Shown one piece after another: positions 27,663 to 43,030 of a stretch of 64,000 bases of DNA (positions are counted from its first letter, which is position 1; every line of letters starts with the position of its first letter). A program made the translations under genes and the position numbers. The notes under the pieces are model-generated. The model was not told where the DNA came from. It ran no database searches and saw only the letters and a program-made list of their open reading frames with translations. Source of the DNA: Candidatus Nanopelagicales bacterium (GTDB taxonomy: Bacteria > Actinomycetota > Actinomycetes > S36-B12 > GCA-2699445); the NCBI GenBank assembly GCA_037045355.1, contig JBAOHO010000021.1, forward strand, positions 124,001 to 188,000. Reading direction: 5' to 3'.

Positions 27663-29054
27663 ATGAAGTCGTTCCACGCCCTGGTGGCCGGCATCGTCGC
27701 GGCTGGGTTGATGGCCCTGCCGGCAGGCGCTGTCGCTGCCGACCCGCCGCCGAACAACAACCGCGCCGATGCGATCCGAGTCACCCCGCCACAAACGGTC
27801 ACCGGGACATTGGTCGGGGCGACCCTCGAGCCGGTCGGGGACGAGAGCGAATGTGGCGACACTGACGGTTCGGTCTGGTATCGGTTCACCGCCCCCAAGG
27901 ACGGCGTCATCATCCAGCTCGACGCCAACGGCGAGATGGACGCCACCGTGGACGTCTTCGAGCGCACCCGGTCTCGCTATGACTGGTTCGACTGCACCTC
28001 GACGGACAAGAAAGGCATTGCCACACTCGACACCGGCGGCTGGGAATCCGGCGCTGAATACGCGATCCGGATCGGCAATGAGACCGGTTCTGTCGCCAAT
28101 ACGTTCACGCTGCGGGTCCTGATCCCCGCTCAGCCACCTCGCCCCCCCGGCAAGAAACTCCCCGCGAACGGCGCCAAGGGCTCTGTCGACCGCCTGGTCG
28201 ATCCGGGCAACGCCTACTGGAAACGCCTCAACGAGGGGCGCACCACCAAGATGTACCTCGGTGGCCAGTACTGCACGTCGCTGAGTGTCTACCGTCCCGG
28301 AACCAAGTCGTTCTCCAGCCAGCCGGTCCTGCGCAGCAAGTGCGGCGGGTACAGACTGTTCACCCCCGACGAGTCCGGTCGCTACGTCTTCCTGGTCGAA
28401 GCCGGGCGCAGCCGGGACGTGCAGCGGTATCGACTTCAGGTCGAGCGCGCCCGAGCGGACGACACCGTTCCGGGGATCTTCATCCGCAACCACGCCAAGG
28501 TCAAAGGCCACGTCAATGGGGGCATCGACTCCGTCGATCTCTACCGTTTCGACGTCACCCGCCGCAGTGAGTTGACCCTGCGGGTCAGTGGGGGACCCGA
28601 TCTTGAGTTGCGCAGCGACGGCGGCAGTTATCTCGGTGGTGGGTCCACCATCGACCGTGTGGTCCGGCCCGGACGGTTCTTCGTCGCTGTCGAAGGCCAG
28701 GGCAAATACCAGTTGTCCCGCGTTTCGCGCGCGGTGACGAAGTCGTCCCTGCGTTTCAACGGCAACCGCAAGGCCGCAGTGCGCCCGGGGTCGACCGCGC
28801 GCCTGCAGATGAACGTCCGTCCCGGCGTGTCCGGGCGTGGGGTCATCGTGGTGGAGCGCCTCGATCCGATCGCCGGATGGCAGTTCCTGCGCCGGTATCG
28901 CGTGTCCGTCAACGGCGGGGACGCCACCGTGTCCTTCCGTCCCCCGAGCGTGGGACGGTACCGCGCGGAAGGTGAGTTCCTGAAGAACCGCGACGCCGCG
29001 GGCAGCGAGACCGGAGTTGCGAAACTCCAGGTGCGCGGTCCACTCGTCGAGTGA
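27663..29054 (+). CDS. Secreted protein with PPC-like beta-sandwich domain
   Basis: A 463-residue exported protein. A signal peptide of about 27 residues ends at A-V-A-A-D. Residues 30-150 resemble the bacterial pre-peptidase C-terminal (PPC) domain: N-N-R-A-D-A-I, then V-W-Y-R-F-T-A-P-K-D-G, then an A-T-V-D-V-F strand, with two cysteines. A second, similar module appears to follow (residues 165-270), then further beta-rich repeats ending in an Ig-like stretch. No catalytic domain or anchor is visible, so a binding or adhesive role is possible. AGGAGG lies 5 bases before the ATG; TACCGT at 27626-27631 may be its -10 box. It separates rplA from rplJ, which are usually close. Confidence 0.75.
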   Translation: MKSFHALVAGIVAAGLMALPAGAVAADPPPNNNRADAIRVTPPQTVTGTLVGATLEPVGDESECGDTDGSVWYRFTAPKDGVIIQLDANGEMDATVDVFERTRSRYDWFDCTSTDKKGIATLDTGGWESGAEYAIRIGNETGSVANTFTLRVLIPAQPPRPPGKKLPANGAKGSVDRLVDPGNAYWKRLNEGRTTKMYLGGQYCTSLSVYRPGTKSFSSQPVLRSKCGGYRLFTPDESGRYVFLVEAGRSRDVQRYRLQVERARADDTVPGIFIRNHAKVKGHVNGGIDSVDLYRFDVTRRSELTLRVSGGPDLELRSDGGSYLGGGSTIDRVVRPGRFFVAVEGQGKYQLSRVSRAVTKSSLRFNGNRKAAVRPGSTARLQMNVRPGVSGRGVIVVERLDPIAGWQFLRRYRVSVNGGDATVSFRPPSVGRYRAEGEFLKNRDAAGSETGVAKLQVRGPLVE

Positions 29055-29232
29055 GACGGCCGCCGTTTTGACCCGAGCGCGGATCACCGCGTACCCTGGC
29101 CGGGCCGTAGACCGCTGGTGTCGAAAGACGTAAATGCCTCCCGAGGTAGCCCGCGCAGGTGATGACCGGGAACCCGATCGGATCCCACCCTCTCCTCGCG
29201 CGCCGGCGGTCCCACCAGAAGGGACCCGACGA
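29055..29232 (+). promoter_or_regulatory. Probable rplJL leader (L10 leader)
   Basis: The 178-base leader starts near a TACCCT box (29091-29096), and contains short complementary GC-rich blocks and the stretch gtaaatgcctcccgagg. In other bacteria L10(L12) binds such a leader to repress its own translation. The assignment is positional; the secondary structure was not computed. Confidence 0.45.
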
Positions 29233-29925
29233 ATGTCGCGCAGCTCCAAGACCAAAGCAGTCGCGGAACTCACCGAGCAGTTCCGCAACTCGTCCGGCGC
29301 CGTCCTCACCGAGTATCGAGGCCTGACCGTGGCGCAGCTGCGGGAACTGCGCACGGCCCTGCGCGGCAATGCCGACTACACCATCGTCAAGAACACCCTG
29401 ACGAAACTCGCCGCGCGGGATGCCGGTGTCGAGGGCTTCGAGGAACTGCTCTCCGGGCCGTCCGCGATCGCTTTCGTGACCGGCGATGTCGTCGAAGCAG
29501 CCAAGGGCCTGAAGAACTTCGGCAAGGATCACCCCGCGTTGGTCGTCAAGGGCGGCTTCGTTGATGGCAAGACGGTCACTCCGGAAGAACTGAAGACGCT
29601 GGCGGATCTTGAATCGCGCGACGTCCTGCTCGCCAAGTTGGCCGGAGGGATGAAGGCCTCCCTCAACCAGGCTGCAGCCCTGTTCAACGCCCCACTGTCG
29701 CAAGCGGTCCGCACTATCGAGGCGCTGCGCGTCAAGGCCGAGGCCGATCCCGCAGTCCTGGCCGGAGGCGCCGGATCGCCTGCCCCGGAGGAAGCGGCGG
29801 CCAAAGCCACCGCGGATGATTCTTCGGCTGACGACACCGAGTCGTCCGCCGATGCCGAGGCTCCGGCCGAGGCGCCCGCCGAACCGGCAGCACAGGCTGC
29901 CGCGGAGGCATCGCAGGAGGGCTGA
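29233..29925 (+). CDS. rplJ: 50S ribosomal protein L10
   Basis: A 230-residue protein that anchors L7/L12 dimers on the stalk base. The N-terminal domain (K-A-V-A-E-L-T-E-Q-F, then L-T-E-Y-R-G-L-T-V-A-Q-L-R) and the V-K-N-T-L-T-K-L-A segment are typical. The C-terminal 60 residues form an Ala/Glu/Pro/Asp-rich tail longer than in E. coli. ATG 29233 is chosen for the AAGGGA box; the frame is open upstream only because of the leader. Confidence 0.96.
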   Translation: MSRSSKTKAVAELTEQFRNSSGAVLTEYRGLTVAQLRELRTALRGNADYTIVKNTLTKLAARDAGVEGFEELLSGPSAIAFVTGDVVEAAKGLKNFGKDHPALVVKGGFVDGKTVTPEELKTLADLESRDVLLAKLAGGMKASLNQAAALFNAPLSQAVRTIEALRVKAEADPAVLAGGAGSPAPEEAAAKATADDSSADDTESSADAEAPAEAPAEPAAQAAAEASQEG

Positions 29926-30003
29926 CGCCCTGACCCACCCACCGTCCCCCGACGGCCCGTCAAGGAGTCCGGCCCAGCCGGAGCAAACGAAAGGAACGCC
30001 ACC

Positions 30004-30396
30004 ATGGCGAAGCTCAGCACCGAGGAACTGCTGGATGCCTTCAAGGAGATGACTCTCCTGGAGCTCAGCGAGTTCGTGAAGCAGTTCGAAGAGACCTTCG
30101 AGGTCACCGCAGCCGCTCCCGTCGCGGTCGCAGCCGCGGGCGCCCCAGCGGCGGCCGGTGGCGGGGAGGCCGCCGCCGCCGAGCAGGACGAGTTCGATGT
30201 CGTCTTGGAGTCGGCCGGCGACAAGAAGATTCAGGTCATCAAGGAGGTCCGCAGTCTCACCGACCTGGGCCTCAAGGAGGCCAAGGACCTGGTCGAGGGC
30301 GCACCCAAGCCCGTCCTGGAGAAGGTCAACAAGGAGGCCGCAGACAAGGCCAAGGAGGCTCTCGAGGCCGCTGGAGCCACGGTCACCGTCAAGTGA
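30004..30396 (+). CDS. rplL: 50S ribosomal protein L7/L12
   Basis: A 130-residue acidic stalk protein. The N-terminal dimerisation helix (S-T-E-E-L-L-D-A-F-K-E-M-T-L-L-E), an Ala/Gly/Pro hinge, and the C-terminal domain with K-V-I-K-E-V-R-type sequence (I-Q-V-I-K-E-V-R-S-L-T) and G-L-K-E-A-K-D-L-V-E are clear. It recruits translational GTPases. AAAGGAA precedes the ATG. A terminator hairpin follows. Confidence 0.98.
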   Translation: MAKLSTEELLDAFKEMTLLELSEFVKQFEETFEVTAAAPVAVAAAGAPAAAGGGEAAAAEQDEFDVVLESAGDKKIQVIKEVRSLTDLGLKEAKDLVEGAPKPVLEKVNKEAADKAKEALEAAGATVTVK

Positions 30397-30425
30397 TCCC
30401 ACGCTGACCGCTTCGGTCAGCACGG

Positions 30426-30455
30426 AAGGGGCAGTCGCCGGTGCGGCTGCCCCTT
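30426..30455 (+). terminator. Hairpin after rplL (terminator or attenuator)
   Basis: AAGGGGCAG (30426) pairs with CTGCCCCTT (30447) around a 12-base loop that adds further GC pairs. TTCGCTTG follows. In many bacteria a partial attenuator between rplL and rpoB sets the L12 to polymerase ratio; such a role here is inferred. Confidence 0.7.
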
Positions 30456-30511
30456 TCGCTTGTCGCGATCCGCTCACCTTGCCGCTCTTGTCCACCGTTC
30501 GGGGTTTCGCC

Positions 30512-30540
30512 TTGACTCATTGGGGTGGGATGGCCATGAT
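30512..30540 (+). promoter_or_regulatory. Candidate promoter upstream of rpoB (distal)
   Basis: TTGACT (30512-30517) and CATGAT (30535-30540) are 17 bases apart. The -10 match is weaker than in the proximal pair. Confidence 0.4.
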
Positions 30541-30575
30541 CGGGTCAGGTTTCGCGCCGGGGGCGCGGCTCAGCA

Positions 30576-30600
30576 GGGTGTTGTGTGATTCTCAACACCC
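30576..30600. promoter_or_regulatory. Inverted repeat abutting the rpoB promoter (candidate operator)
   Basis: GGGTGTTG (30576-30583) and CAACACCC (30593-30600) are perfect inverted copies with a 9-base centre, ending 3 bases before the proximal -35 box. A third GTGTTG lies on the -10 box. The symmetrical arrangement suits a DNA-binding dimer or an RNA hairpin of the distal transcript. Confidence 0.45.
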
Positions 30601-30603
30601 CCA

Positions 30604-30632
30604 TAGACATGCGCCCACTTCCTCTGTAGTGT
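30604..30632 (+). promoter_or_regulatory. Probable rpoBC promoter (proximal)
   Basis: TAGACA (30604-30609) and TAGTGT (30627-30632) are separated by exactly 17 bases, a good SigA-type match. The start would lie near 30640, giving a leader of about 160 bases. Confidence 0.55.
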
Positions 30633-30797
30633 TGGGGGTTGCGTCTCCTATCAAATGAACCCCCGCTCATCAGCGTGTCTTGAGCCGCGCAGGACACCCG
30701 GATGATCGGAGCACTCAGTGAGCCCACGGGCCACTGCGGTGGACGGTGTGGGTAGAGGCGAACTGACAATCAGCGCGTTGCTCGGGAAGGACCCTTC

Positions 30798-34268
<3,471 letters not shown>

Positions 34269-34346
34269 CCGTCGTGACCGGGGCCCAACGGCCCCGGTCA
34301 CCCCAACAGCTGAATCACATCCACGAGCAAGAGAAGGAACCACGAA

Positions 34347-38247
<3,901 letters not shown>

Positions 38248-38263
38248 CCGCTATCTCAACCTC

Positions 38264-38301
38264 GATCGGGCCGTCGAACTCAACAGTTCGGCGGCCCGAT
38301 C
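38264..38301 (+). terminator. Terminator-like hairpin after rpoC
   Basis: Two 17-base arms (38264-38280 and 38285-38301) pair perfectly except for one G-U, with a CAAC loop. The U-tract is poor. It ends the rpoBC operon. Confidence 0.75.
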
Positions 38302-38422
38302 GCTGTCCGGAGGCCACCGCCGGTTTCACGCTTTCTAGTTCGGGCGTCACCGGTGCGACTCCGCCCCCTCGGAGAACTAGGCTGCGCGTGTTCGGGAACG
38401 GGTCGACCAGAAGAGGTGCGCC

Positions 38423-39655
38423 GTGGCCGTAAGACGGACGAAGACGTTGGCAGCGGTGATCGTGGCTGGTGCGCTTGCCGCTGTCGGGTTGCCGGGAATC
38501 GCTCATGCCGCATCGGGGGATGCGGTGGTCACACTGCGCACCGTCCGGGTCAGCGAGCCGGACAACCCGACCGTGGCGATCGTGCCGTTCACGGATGCGA
38601 TCTACAGCGACTGTTCCGAGACGACATCATCGGACTGCATGGATGTGGGCGGTGTCCCCTACCACTACCGCATCGGGGAGATCGAGGTCACCGTCGAGCA
38701 GTGGGTGAAGTTCCTCAACCGGACTGATCCCAAGGGCCGGTACCGGGCCAACATGTACGTCACCAGCGAAGGGTCCGAGCAGTGGCCGCGTTTCGGGCAG
38801 GTGAACCGCAATCGCAAGGCCCGCGAGGGTCATCGGTACTCGGTGACCTACCCGGAATGGAAAGACAAGCCCTATGGGTTCGCGACGTTCCCGCGGGCGG
38901 CGCGGTTCGCCAACGCCTTGACCAATGGGGATGTGTTGTCGAAGAAGGCAGTGGAATCGGATGGGTTCACCGTCACCACTTACCGGGTCCGACTGGGCAC
39001 CAGAGTCGACTCCGGTATGTACAACCTGAAGAATCGCGCTGCCACTCGAACGAAGAAGAACGGGTTCGTGATTCCCAGCCAGGACGAGTGGATCAAGGCG
39101 GCGTACTACGACACCTCAGGCGGGGGAACGTTGTCGTACTGGAAGTACCCGACCAACCCGGGCACTTTCGGCGAAGGGGAGAGCGACGGCCCCGAGCAAG
39201 CAGTGCTGAATCCCGATAACGGGAGCGTCACGAACAGCGCCACCCAACCGCTGTCGATCTTCCACGCCTCCGGCGAGACCGCGCCGAACTGGTGTCCCGC
39301 TCAGGTGTCGCAGACGGACTGCGAGACGGTCAACCCGTTCGGACTCGATGAAACGGCCTACCAAACGGCGTTCCAGGGCAGCCTCGGCAGTGTCGGACAA
39401 GCGGGCACGCGATCCCCGTGGGGCACACTCGATCAGGGGGGTAACGCCGTCGAATGGACCGACACCATCACGCCGCCGCCCTTCGGTTTCCCCGGGGAGC
39501 GGGTGTGGCGGCGGCTGCACGGCGGCGTGCCCAATGCGCCTGCCTACCAGCTGTGGATCAGTGCGGTCGGGTTGCAGCCGCAGGACAACACGTTCTACAA
39601 CCGCACCTACCCGTGGCTGGGATTCCGCATCGGAGTCATCGGAAACCCGAAGTAG
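38423..39655 (+). CDS. Secreted SUMF1/FGE-fold protein without catalytic cysteines
   Basis: A 410-residue protein with a signal peptide (about 30 residues, ending A-H-A-A-S). The mature part matches the formylglycine-generating-enzyme-like (SUMF1/EgtB/PvdO) fold. It has an early I-G-E-I-E-V-T-V-E-Q-W-V-K-F-L-N, then Y-G-F-A-T-F-P-R-A-A-R-F-A-N, then I-P-S-Q-D-E-W-I-K-A-A-Y-Y, then G-N-A-V-E-W-T-D, then W-L-G-F-R-I-G near the end. The C-terminal cysteine pair used by true formylglycine-generating enzymes is missing; the four cysteines lie elsewhere. So it is probably not a sulfatase activator. The fold in such exported proteins may bind ligands. GTG start behind AGAAGAGG. Confidence 0.78.
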   Translation: MAVRRTKTLAAVIVAGALAAVGLPGIAHAASGDAVVTLRTVRVSEPDNPTVAIVPFTDAIYSDCSETTSSDCMDVGGVPYHYRIGEIEVTVEQWVKFLNRTDPKGRYRANMYVTSEGSEQWPRFGQVNRNRKAREGHRYSVTYPEWKDKPYGFATFPRAARFANALTNGDVLSKKAVESDGFTVTTYRVRLGTRVDSGMYNLKNRAATRTKKNGFVIPSQDEWIKAAYYDTSGGGTLSYWKYPTNPGTFGEGESDGPEQAVLNPDNGSVTNSATQPLSIFHASGETAPNWCPAQVSQTDCETVNPFGLDETAYQTAFQGSLGSVGQAGTRSPWGTLDQGGNAVEWTDTITPPPFGFPGERVWRRLHGGVPNAPAYQLWISAVGLQPQDNTFYNRTYPWLGFRIGVIGNPK

Positions 39656-39708
39656 CGCCATGGCGCAGCGCGGCCTGCGCAGGGAAGTCGCCTGCCGATT
39701 CGACCGCG

Positions 39709-39714
39709 TACGCT
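39709..39714 (+). promoter_or_regulatory. -10 box for leaderless S9 peptidase transcript
   Basis: TACGCT lies exactly 6 bases upstream of the GTG at 39721 and no ribosome binding site is seen. Confidence 0.55.
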
Positions 39715-39720
39715 GCGGGA

Positions 39721-41670
39721 GTGACTGAAACCACTCCTCTCATCCCGCGTGACGCGCTCTACGGCAACCCGGAACGGGCGGATGTCAAGATCAGCCCGGA
39801 CGGTGCCCACCTCAGTTGGCTCGCACCTCGCGATGGGGTCCTCAACGTGTTCGTCGCCCCGGTGGCGGATCCGGCTCAGGCTGCGCCCGTCACATCTGAC
39901 ACAACGCGGGGTATCCGTGCTCACGAGTGGGCCTACACCGGCCGCCACATCCTGTTCCCGCAAGATGTCGGCGGTGATGAGAACTGGCACATCTACTCGG
40001 TCGATCTCGACACGGGTATGACGGTCGATCTGACCCCGTTCGAGCAGGTCGCCGCCACGATCATCATGACCAGTCCCGAGTACCCGCGCGAGGTCCTACT
40101 GGGAGTCAACAACCGGGTCGCCGAACTGCACGACATCGTGCGCGCCGACATCGTCACCGGTGAGCGGCAGACAGTGGTCGTCAATGAAGGGTTCGTGGAC
40201 TTCGTCGGCAGGGAGGACTTCGCGGTGCCATTGGCGGCGGCGATGACACCCGACGGTGGAATGGTCGTGTGCAAGGACACCGACGGTGCCTATGAGCCCT
40301 TCCTGCAGATCCCGATGGAGGACACGCTCACGACGCATCCCTTCGGGTTCACGAAAGATGGAGACAGGTTCTACGCGCTCGACAGCCGCGGCCGAGACAA
40401 GGCTGCGCTCTTCCTCGTCGATCTCGACGGAGGGGGCACTGAGCTCGTCTTCGAAAGTGAGGTGGCCGACGTCCACGCGATCATGACCCACCCCACCGAG
40501 AAGACCGTCCAGGCAGTGGCCGTGAATCACCAACGAACCGAGTGGTTCCCGCTGGACGCAGAGGTGGCCGCAGACCTGCAGTACCTCGGTACCGTCGACC
40601 CCGGCGAAGTCACCGTCACCAGCCGAACCAAGGCGGACGACCGATGGATCGTTGCGTTCGTCACCGACGACGGCCCGGTGCGCTACTACCTCTTCGACCG
40701 CACCCAACGAAAGTGCGACTTCCTGTTCACCAACCGCTCCGACCTTGACGAATACCCGCTCACTCGAATGCACCCACTTGTCATCACCGCCCGCGACGGA
40801 CGTGAGCTCGTGTCCTACCTGTCCCTGCCGCCCGATGCAGACCCTGACGGCACCGGTCGTCCGCAGACCCCGCTGCCCATGGTCCTCCTCGTTCACGGTG
40901 GGCCGTGGGCACGCGACGAGTGGGGCTTCAATCCCGAGCACCAACTTCTGGCCAACCGCGGATACGCCGTTCTGTCGGTCAACTACCGGGGGTCCACCGG
41001 CTTCGGCAAGGGATTCGTGAACGCCGGTAACAAGGAGTGGGGCGCTTCGATGCATGACGACCTACTCGACGCCGTCGACTGGGCAGTCACAGCGGGAGTG
41101 GCCCGACGAGATCGGGTAGCGATCTACGGTGGCAGCTATGGCGGATACGCGGCCTTGGCCGGACTGACGCTCACCCCTGACGTCTTCGCGTGCGGGGTCG
41201 ACATCGTCGGTCCCTCGAATATCACCACACTCTTGGAGTCGATCCCCGCGTACTGGGAGCCCATGGTGCAGATGTTCAAGGACCGGGTGGGAGACTTCAC
41301 GACCGACGAGGGTCGAGAGTTCCTGCTTTCGCGCTCCCCTCTCACCTTCGCGGATCGCATCGAGAGGCCATTGCTCATCGGGCAAGGCGCGAACGACCCT
41401 CGCGTCAAGCAGGCGGAGTCGGAACAGATCGTGTCCGCGATGAAGAGGCACGGCATACCGGTGACGTATGTCTTGTTCCCTGACGAGGGTCACGGATTCG
41501 CTGAGCCGGCCAACCGGCTCAGCTTTTTCGCCGTGACCGAGGCGTTCTTGGCTGAGCACTTAGGCGGCCGCTTCGAGCCGTTCGGGACGGTCTTCGAGAA
41601 GTCGAGTATCACGATCCCGGCCGGAGTCGATGACATTGCCGGACTCGCCACTGCACTCACTCCTCGCTGA
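39721..41670 (+). CDS. S9 family prolyl oligopeptidase-type peptidase
   Basis: A 649-residue cytoplasmic serine peptidase. The first 370 residues form WD/beta-propeller-type repeats (S-P-D-G-A-H-L-S-W and similar). The rest is an alpha/beta-hydrolase domain with Ser 472 in G-G-S-Y-G-G, Asp 559 in G-A-N-D-P-R-V and His 591 in D-E-G-H-G-F. This is the layout of dipeptidyl or acylaminoacyl peptidases of the S9C type. No signal peptide is present. The substrate is unknown. The long open frame upstream overlaps the previous gene in another frame and is not coding. Confidence 0.9.
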   Translation: MTETTPLIPRDALYGNPERADVKISPDGAHLSWLAPRDGVLNVFVAPVADPAQAAPVTSDTTRGIRAHEWAYTGRHILFPQDVGGDENWHIYSVDLDTGMTVDLTPFEQVAATIIMTSPEYPREVLLGVNNRVAELHDIVRADIVTGERQTVVVNEGFVDFVGREDFAVPLAAAMTPDGGMVVCKDTDGAYEPFLQIPMEDTLTTHPFGFTKDGDRFYALDSRGRDKAALFLVDLDGGGTELVFESEVADVHAIMTHPTEKTVQAVAVNHQRTEWFPLDAEVAADLQYLGTVDPGEVTVTSRTKADDRWIVAFVTDDGPVRYYLFDRTQRKCDFLFTNRSDLDEYPLTRMHPLVITARDGRELVSYLSLPPDADPDGTGRPQTPLPMVLLVHGGPWARDEWGFNPEHQLLANRGYAVLSVNYRGSTGFGKGFVNAGNKEWGASMHDDLLDAVDWAVTAGVARRDRVAIYGGSYGGYAALAGLTLTPDVFACGVDIVGPSNITTLLESIPAYWEPMVQMFKDRVGDFTTDEGREFLLSRSPLTFADRIERPLLIGQGANDPRVKQAESEQIVSAMKRHGIPVTYVLFPDEGHGFAEPANRLSFFAVTEAFLAEHLGGRFEPFGTVFEKSSITIPAGVDDIAGLATALTPR

Positions 41671-42286
41671 CTCCCGAGCCGACCTGGAAGAACGGGTCGG
41701 CCTTCTTGTGGGCGGCGGCTCGGCGCTCCAACTGTTGGCGCCGATGTTGGCTCTTGGCCGCCGTCGAAGCCGATGAGGTGATGATGCGGATGGCCAGCGT
41801 GATCACCGTGAACCCCAGCAACATCTGGCTGGTCACAACAAGTCGGGCGGTGTCGGTCGACGGGGTGATGTCGCCGAAGCCAACCGTGGCCAGAACGGTC
41901 ACCGTGAAGTAGACAGCGGTCGTCTTGCTCAGCGGCTCCGTGAAACTCGCAGGATTGACCCCGCTCATGGCCACGTAGAGCCACGAGTAGACGAGGATGA
42001 TCAGCGCCGCCATGATGACGACGAACAGCGACCCCTCGACGAACGGGCGTTTGGTGTTGCGCAATCGCAGCACCGCGCCCAGTGCCAACAAGATGTAGAT
42101 CGTCAGGCTCACCGCGCCGAACGCGGCATACCCCCAAAGACCCAGATCGCCGGCTTCGGTGGGTTCGGGAGCAGCCATGTACAGCCATGTCATGGCCGCC
42201 AGCGCGACAATGCTCAGCGCGATCGCCGTCACGATATGGCCCGCCACCTTGAGTCCCAGTAGTTCGCGTCGGCGTCGCTCAATCAT
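41657..42286 (-). CDS. Two-pore-type potassium channel subunit
   Basis: About 209 residues with four to five hydrophobic segments. The selectivity filter T-V-G-F-G-D is preceded by A-V-Y-F-T-V-T-V-L-A in a pore loop and followed by a last helix, as in KcsA/ion_trans_2 channels. The cytosolic tail is short and basic; no RCK domain follows. I start at the ATG 42286 (M-I-E-R-R-R-R), where a weak GATCGT box stands 7 bases upstream; the open frame extends into an 18-bp repeat without coding character. It overlaps the end of the S9 gene on the opposite strand by 14 bases. Confidence 0.85.
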   Translation of the reverse strand: MIERRRRELLGLKVAGHIVTAIALSIVALAAMTWLYMAAPEPTEAGDLGLWGYAAFGAVSLTIYILLALGAVLRLRNTKRPFVEGSLFVVIMAALIILVYSWLYVAMSGVNPASFTEPLSKTTAVYFTVTVLATVGFGDITPSTDTARLVVTSQMLLGFTVITLAIRIITSSASTAAKSQHRRQQLERRAAAHKKADPFFQVGSGVSEE

Positions 42287-42360
42287 GCGGCCCACGATCG
42301 CAGACCGCGGGGGCTGGACCTCGGAAGCGACGCGGAGACACGCAATGTCGTGATGTAGCC

Positions 42361-42413
42361 GAAGTCGCACTGAACCCCGAGGTCGCACTGAACCCCGAGG
42401 TCGCAGGGAACCC
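42361..42413. repeat. Three tandem copies of an 18-bp unit
   Basis: gaggtcgcactgaacccc is present three times; the first has one change, and the last diverges in its second half. It lies in the divergent gap between the potassium channel and the small membrane protein. Confidence 0.88.
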
Positions 42414-42470
42414 GAGAGGGGTCCCCGGGTGGCGGCGACAAGTCCCCAGTGTGGCGGCGGGAAGTGGGGC

Positions 42471-42905
42471 GTGAGCGACCATAGTGGGGTGTCGCTTGCC
42501 TTCTACGCCCTGGTGGCCCTGATCCTCCTGCTGTTCGCAACGGTCGCAGCGACCATGGTCGCCCGGATGGTGTTACGGCGCCGGGTCAAGAAGGCGGAAC
42601 GTGACCTGCCGGAGGCCCGGTTCTCCGGGCCCGCAGTCCTTGTGGGCACGAGCGTGTCGGACGACCTGTCCGGGGTCGGGGCGTTGGCCCTGACAGATTC
42701 CCGACTGGTGTTCGTGGTCGGCGCCACCGGATTCCTGCTGGATATCCCCCTTGCCCGCGCGCAGGCATGGGAGTACCGCACGAAACCCACCGACCGTCGT
42801 GCCGCCCTGCGGGTGGAGTGGGACGGCAATGCCGCCGTCTTCGATGTCCACAAACCAGGGCTCCAGGATTGGCTGGAGCGTCTCCCTACCGGGTCTCAGC
42901 CTTGA
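42471..42905 (+). CDS. Small membrane-anchored protein of unknown function
   Basis: A 144-residue protein with one N-terminal membrane helix (about residues 9-31) followed by a basic stop-transfer R-R-R-V-K-K. A compact soluble domain follows with strand-rich sequence (L-A-L-T-D-S-R-L-V-F-V, then W-E-Y-R-T-K). The pattern resembles pleckstrin-like or bPH domains but I cannot assign a family. GTG at 42471 is the likely start. Its neighbour is the divergent potassium channel. Confidence 0.65.
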   Translation: MSDHSGVSLAFYALVALILLLFATVAATMVARMVLRRRVKKAERDLPEARFSGPAVLVGTSVSDDLSGVGALALTDSRLVFVVGATGFLLDIPLARAQAWEYRTKPTDRRAALRVEWDGNAAVFDVHKPGLQDWLERLPTGSQP

Positions 42906-43017
42906 GTCATAGCCTTGATCTGTGACAGTGGGTGTGGGCGCTCTGGGAGTCGCTATTCGGTGGCGGCTGCTCACGCCTCGGAGTGGGAACCGACGAAAGG
43001 GCGTCCCGTTGGGGCGC

Positions 43018-43023
43018 TAGATT
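43018..43023 (+). promoter_or_regulatory. -10 box for leaderless quinone reductase transcript
   Basis: TAGATT lies 7 bases before the ATG at 43031, with no Shine-Dalgarno sequence. Confidence 0.5.
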
Positions 43024-43030
43024 CACGGTC

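Larger units (their letters stand above)
30397..30797. other. rplL-rpoB intergenic region (401 bases)
   Basis: No gene is present. The region holds the rplL hairpin, a TTGACT-17-CATGAT pair (30512-30540), an inverted repeat, the main promoter pair before rpoB, and a 160-base leader ending at the rpoB TTG start. The leader has no obvious coding content. Confidence 0.7.

Noticed and set aside
39454..39720. N-terminal extension of the S9 peptidase into the upstream gene
   Set aside because: The extension is arginine-rich out-of-frame sequence of the SUMF1-like gene; the GTG with its TACGCT box is a better start.
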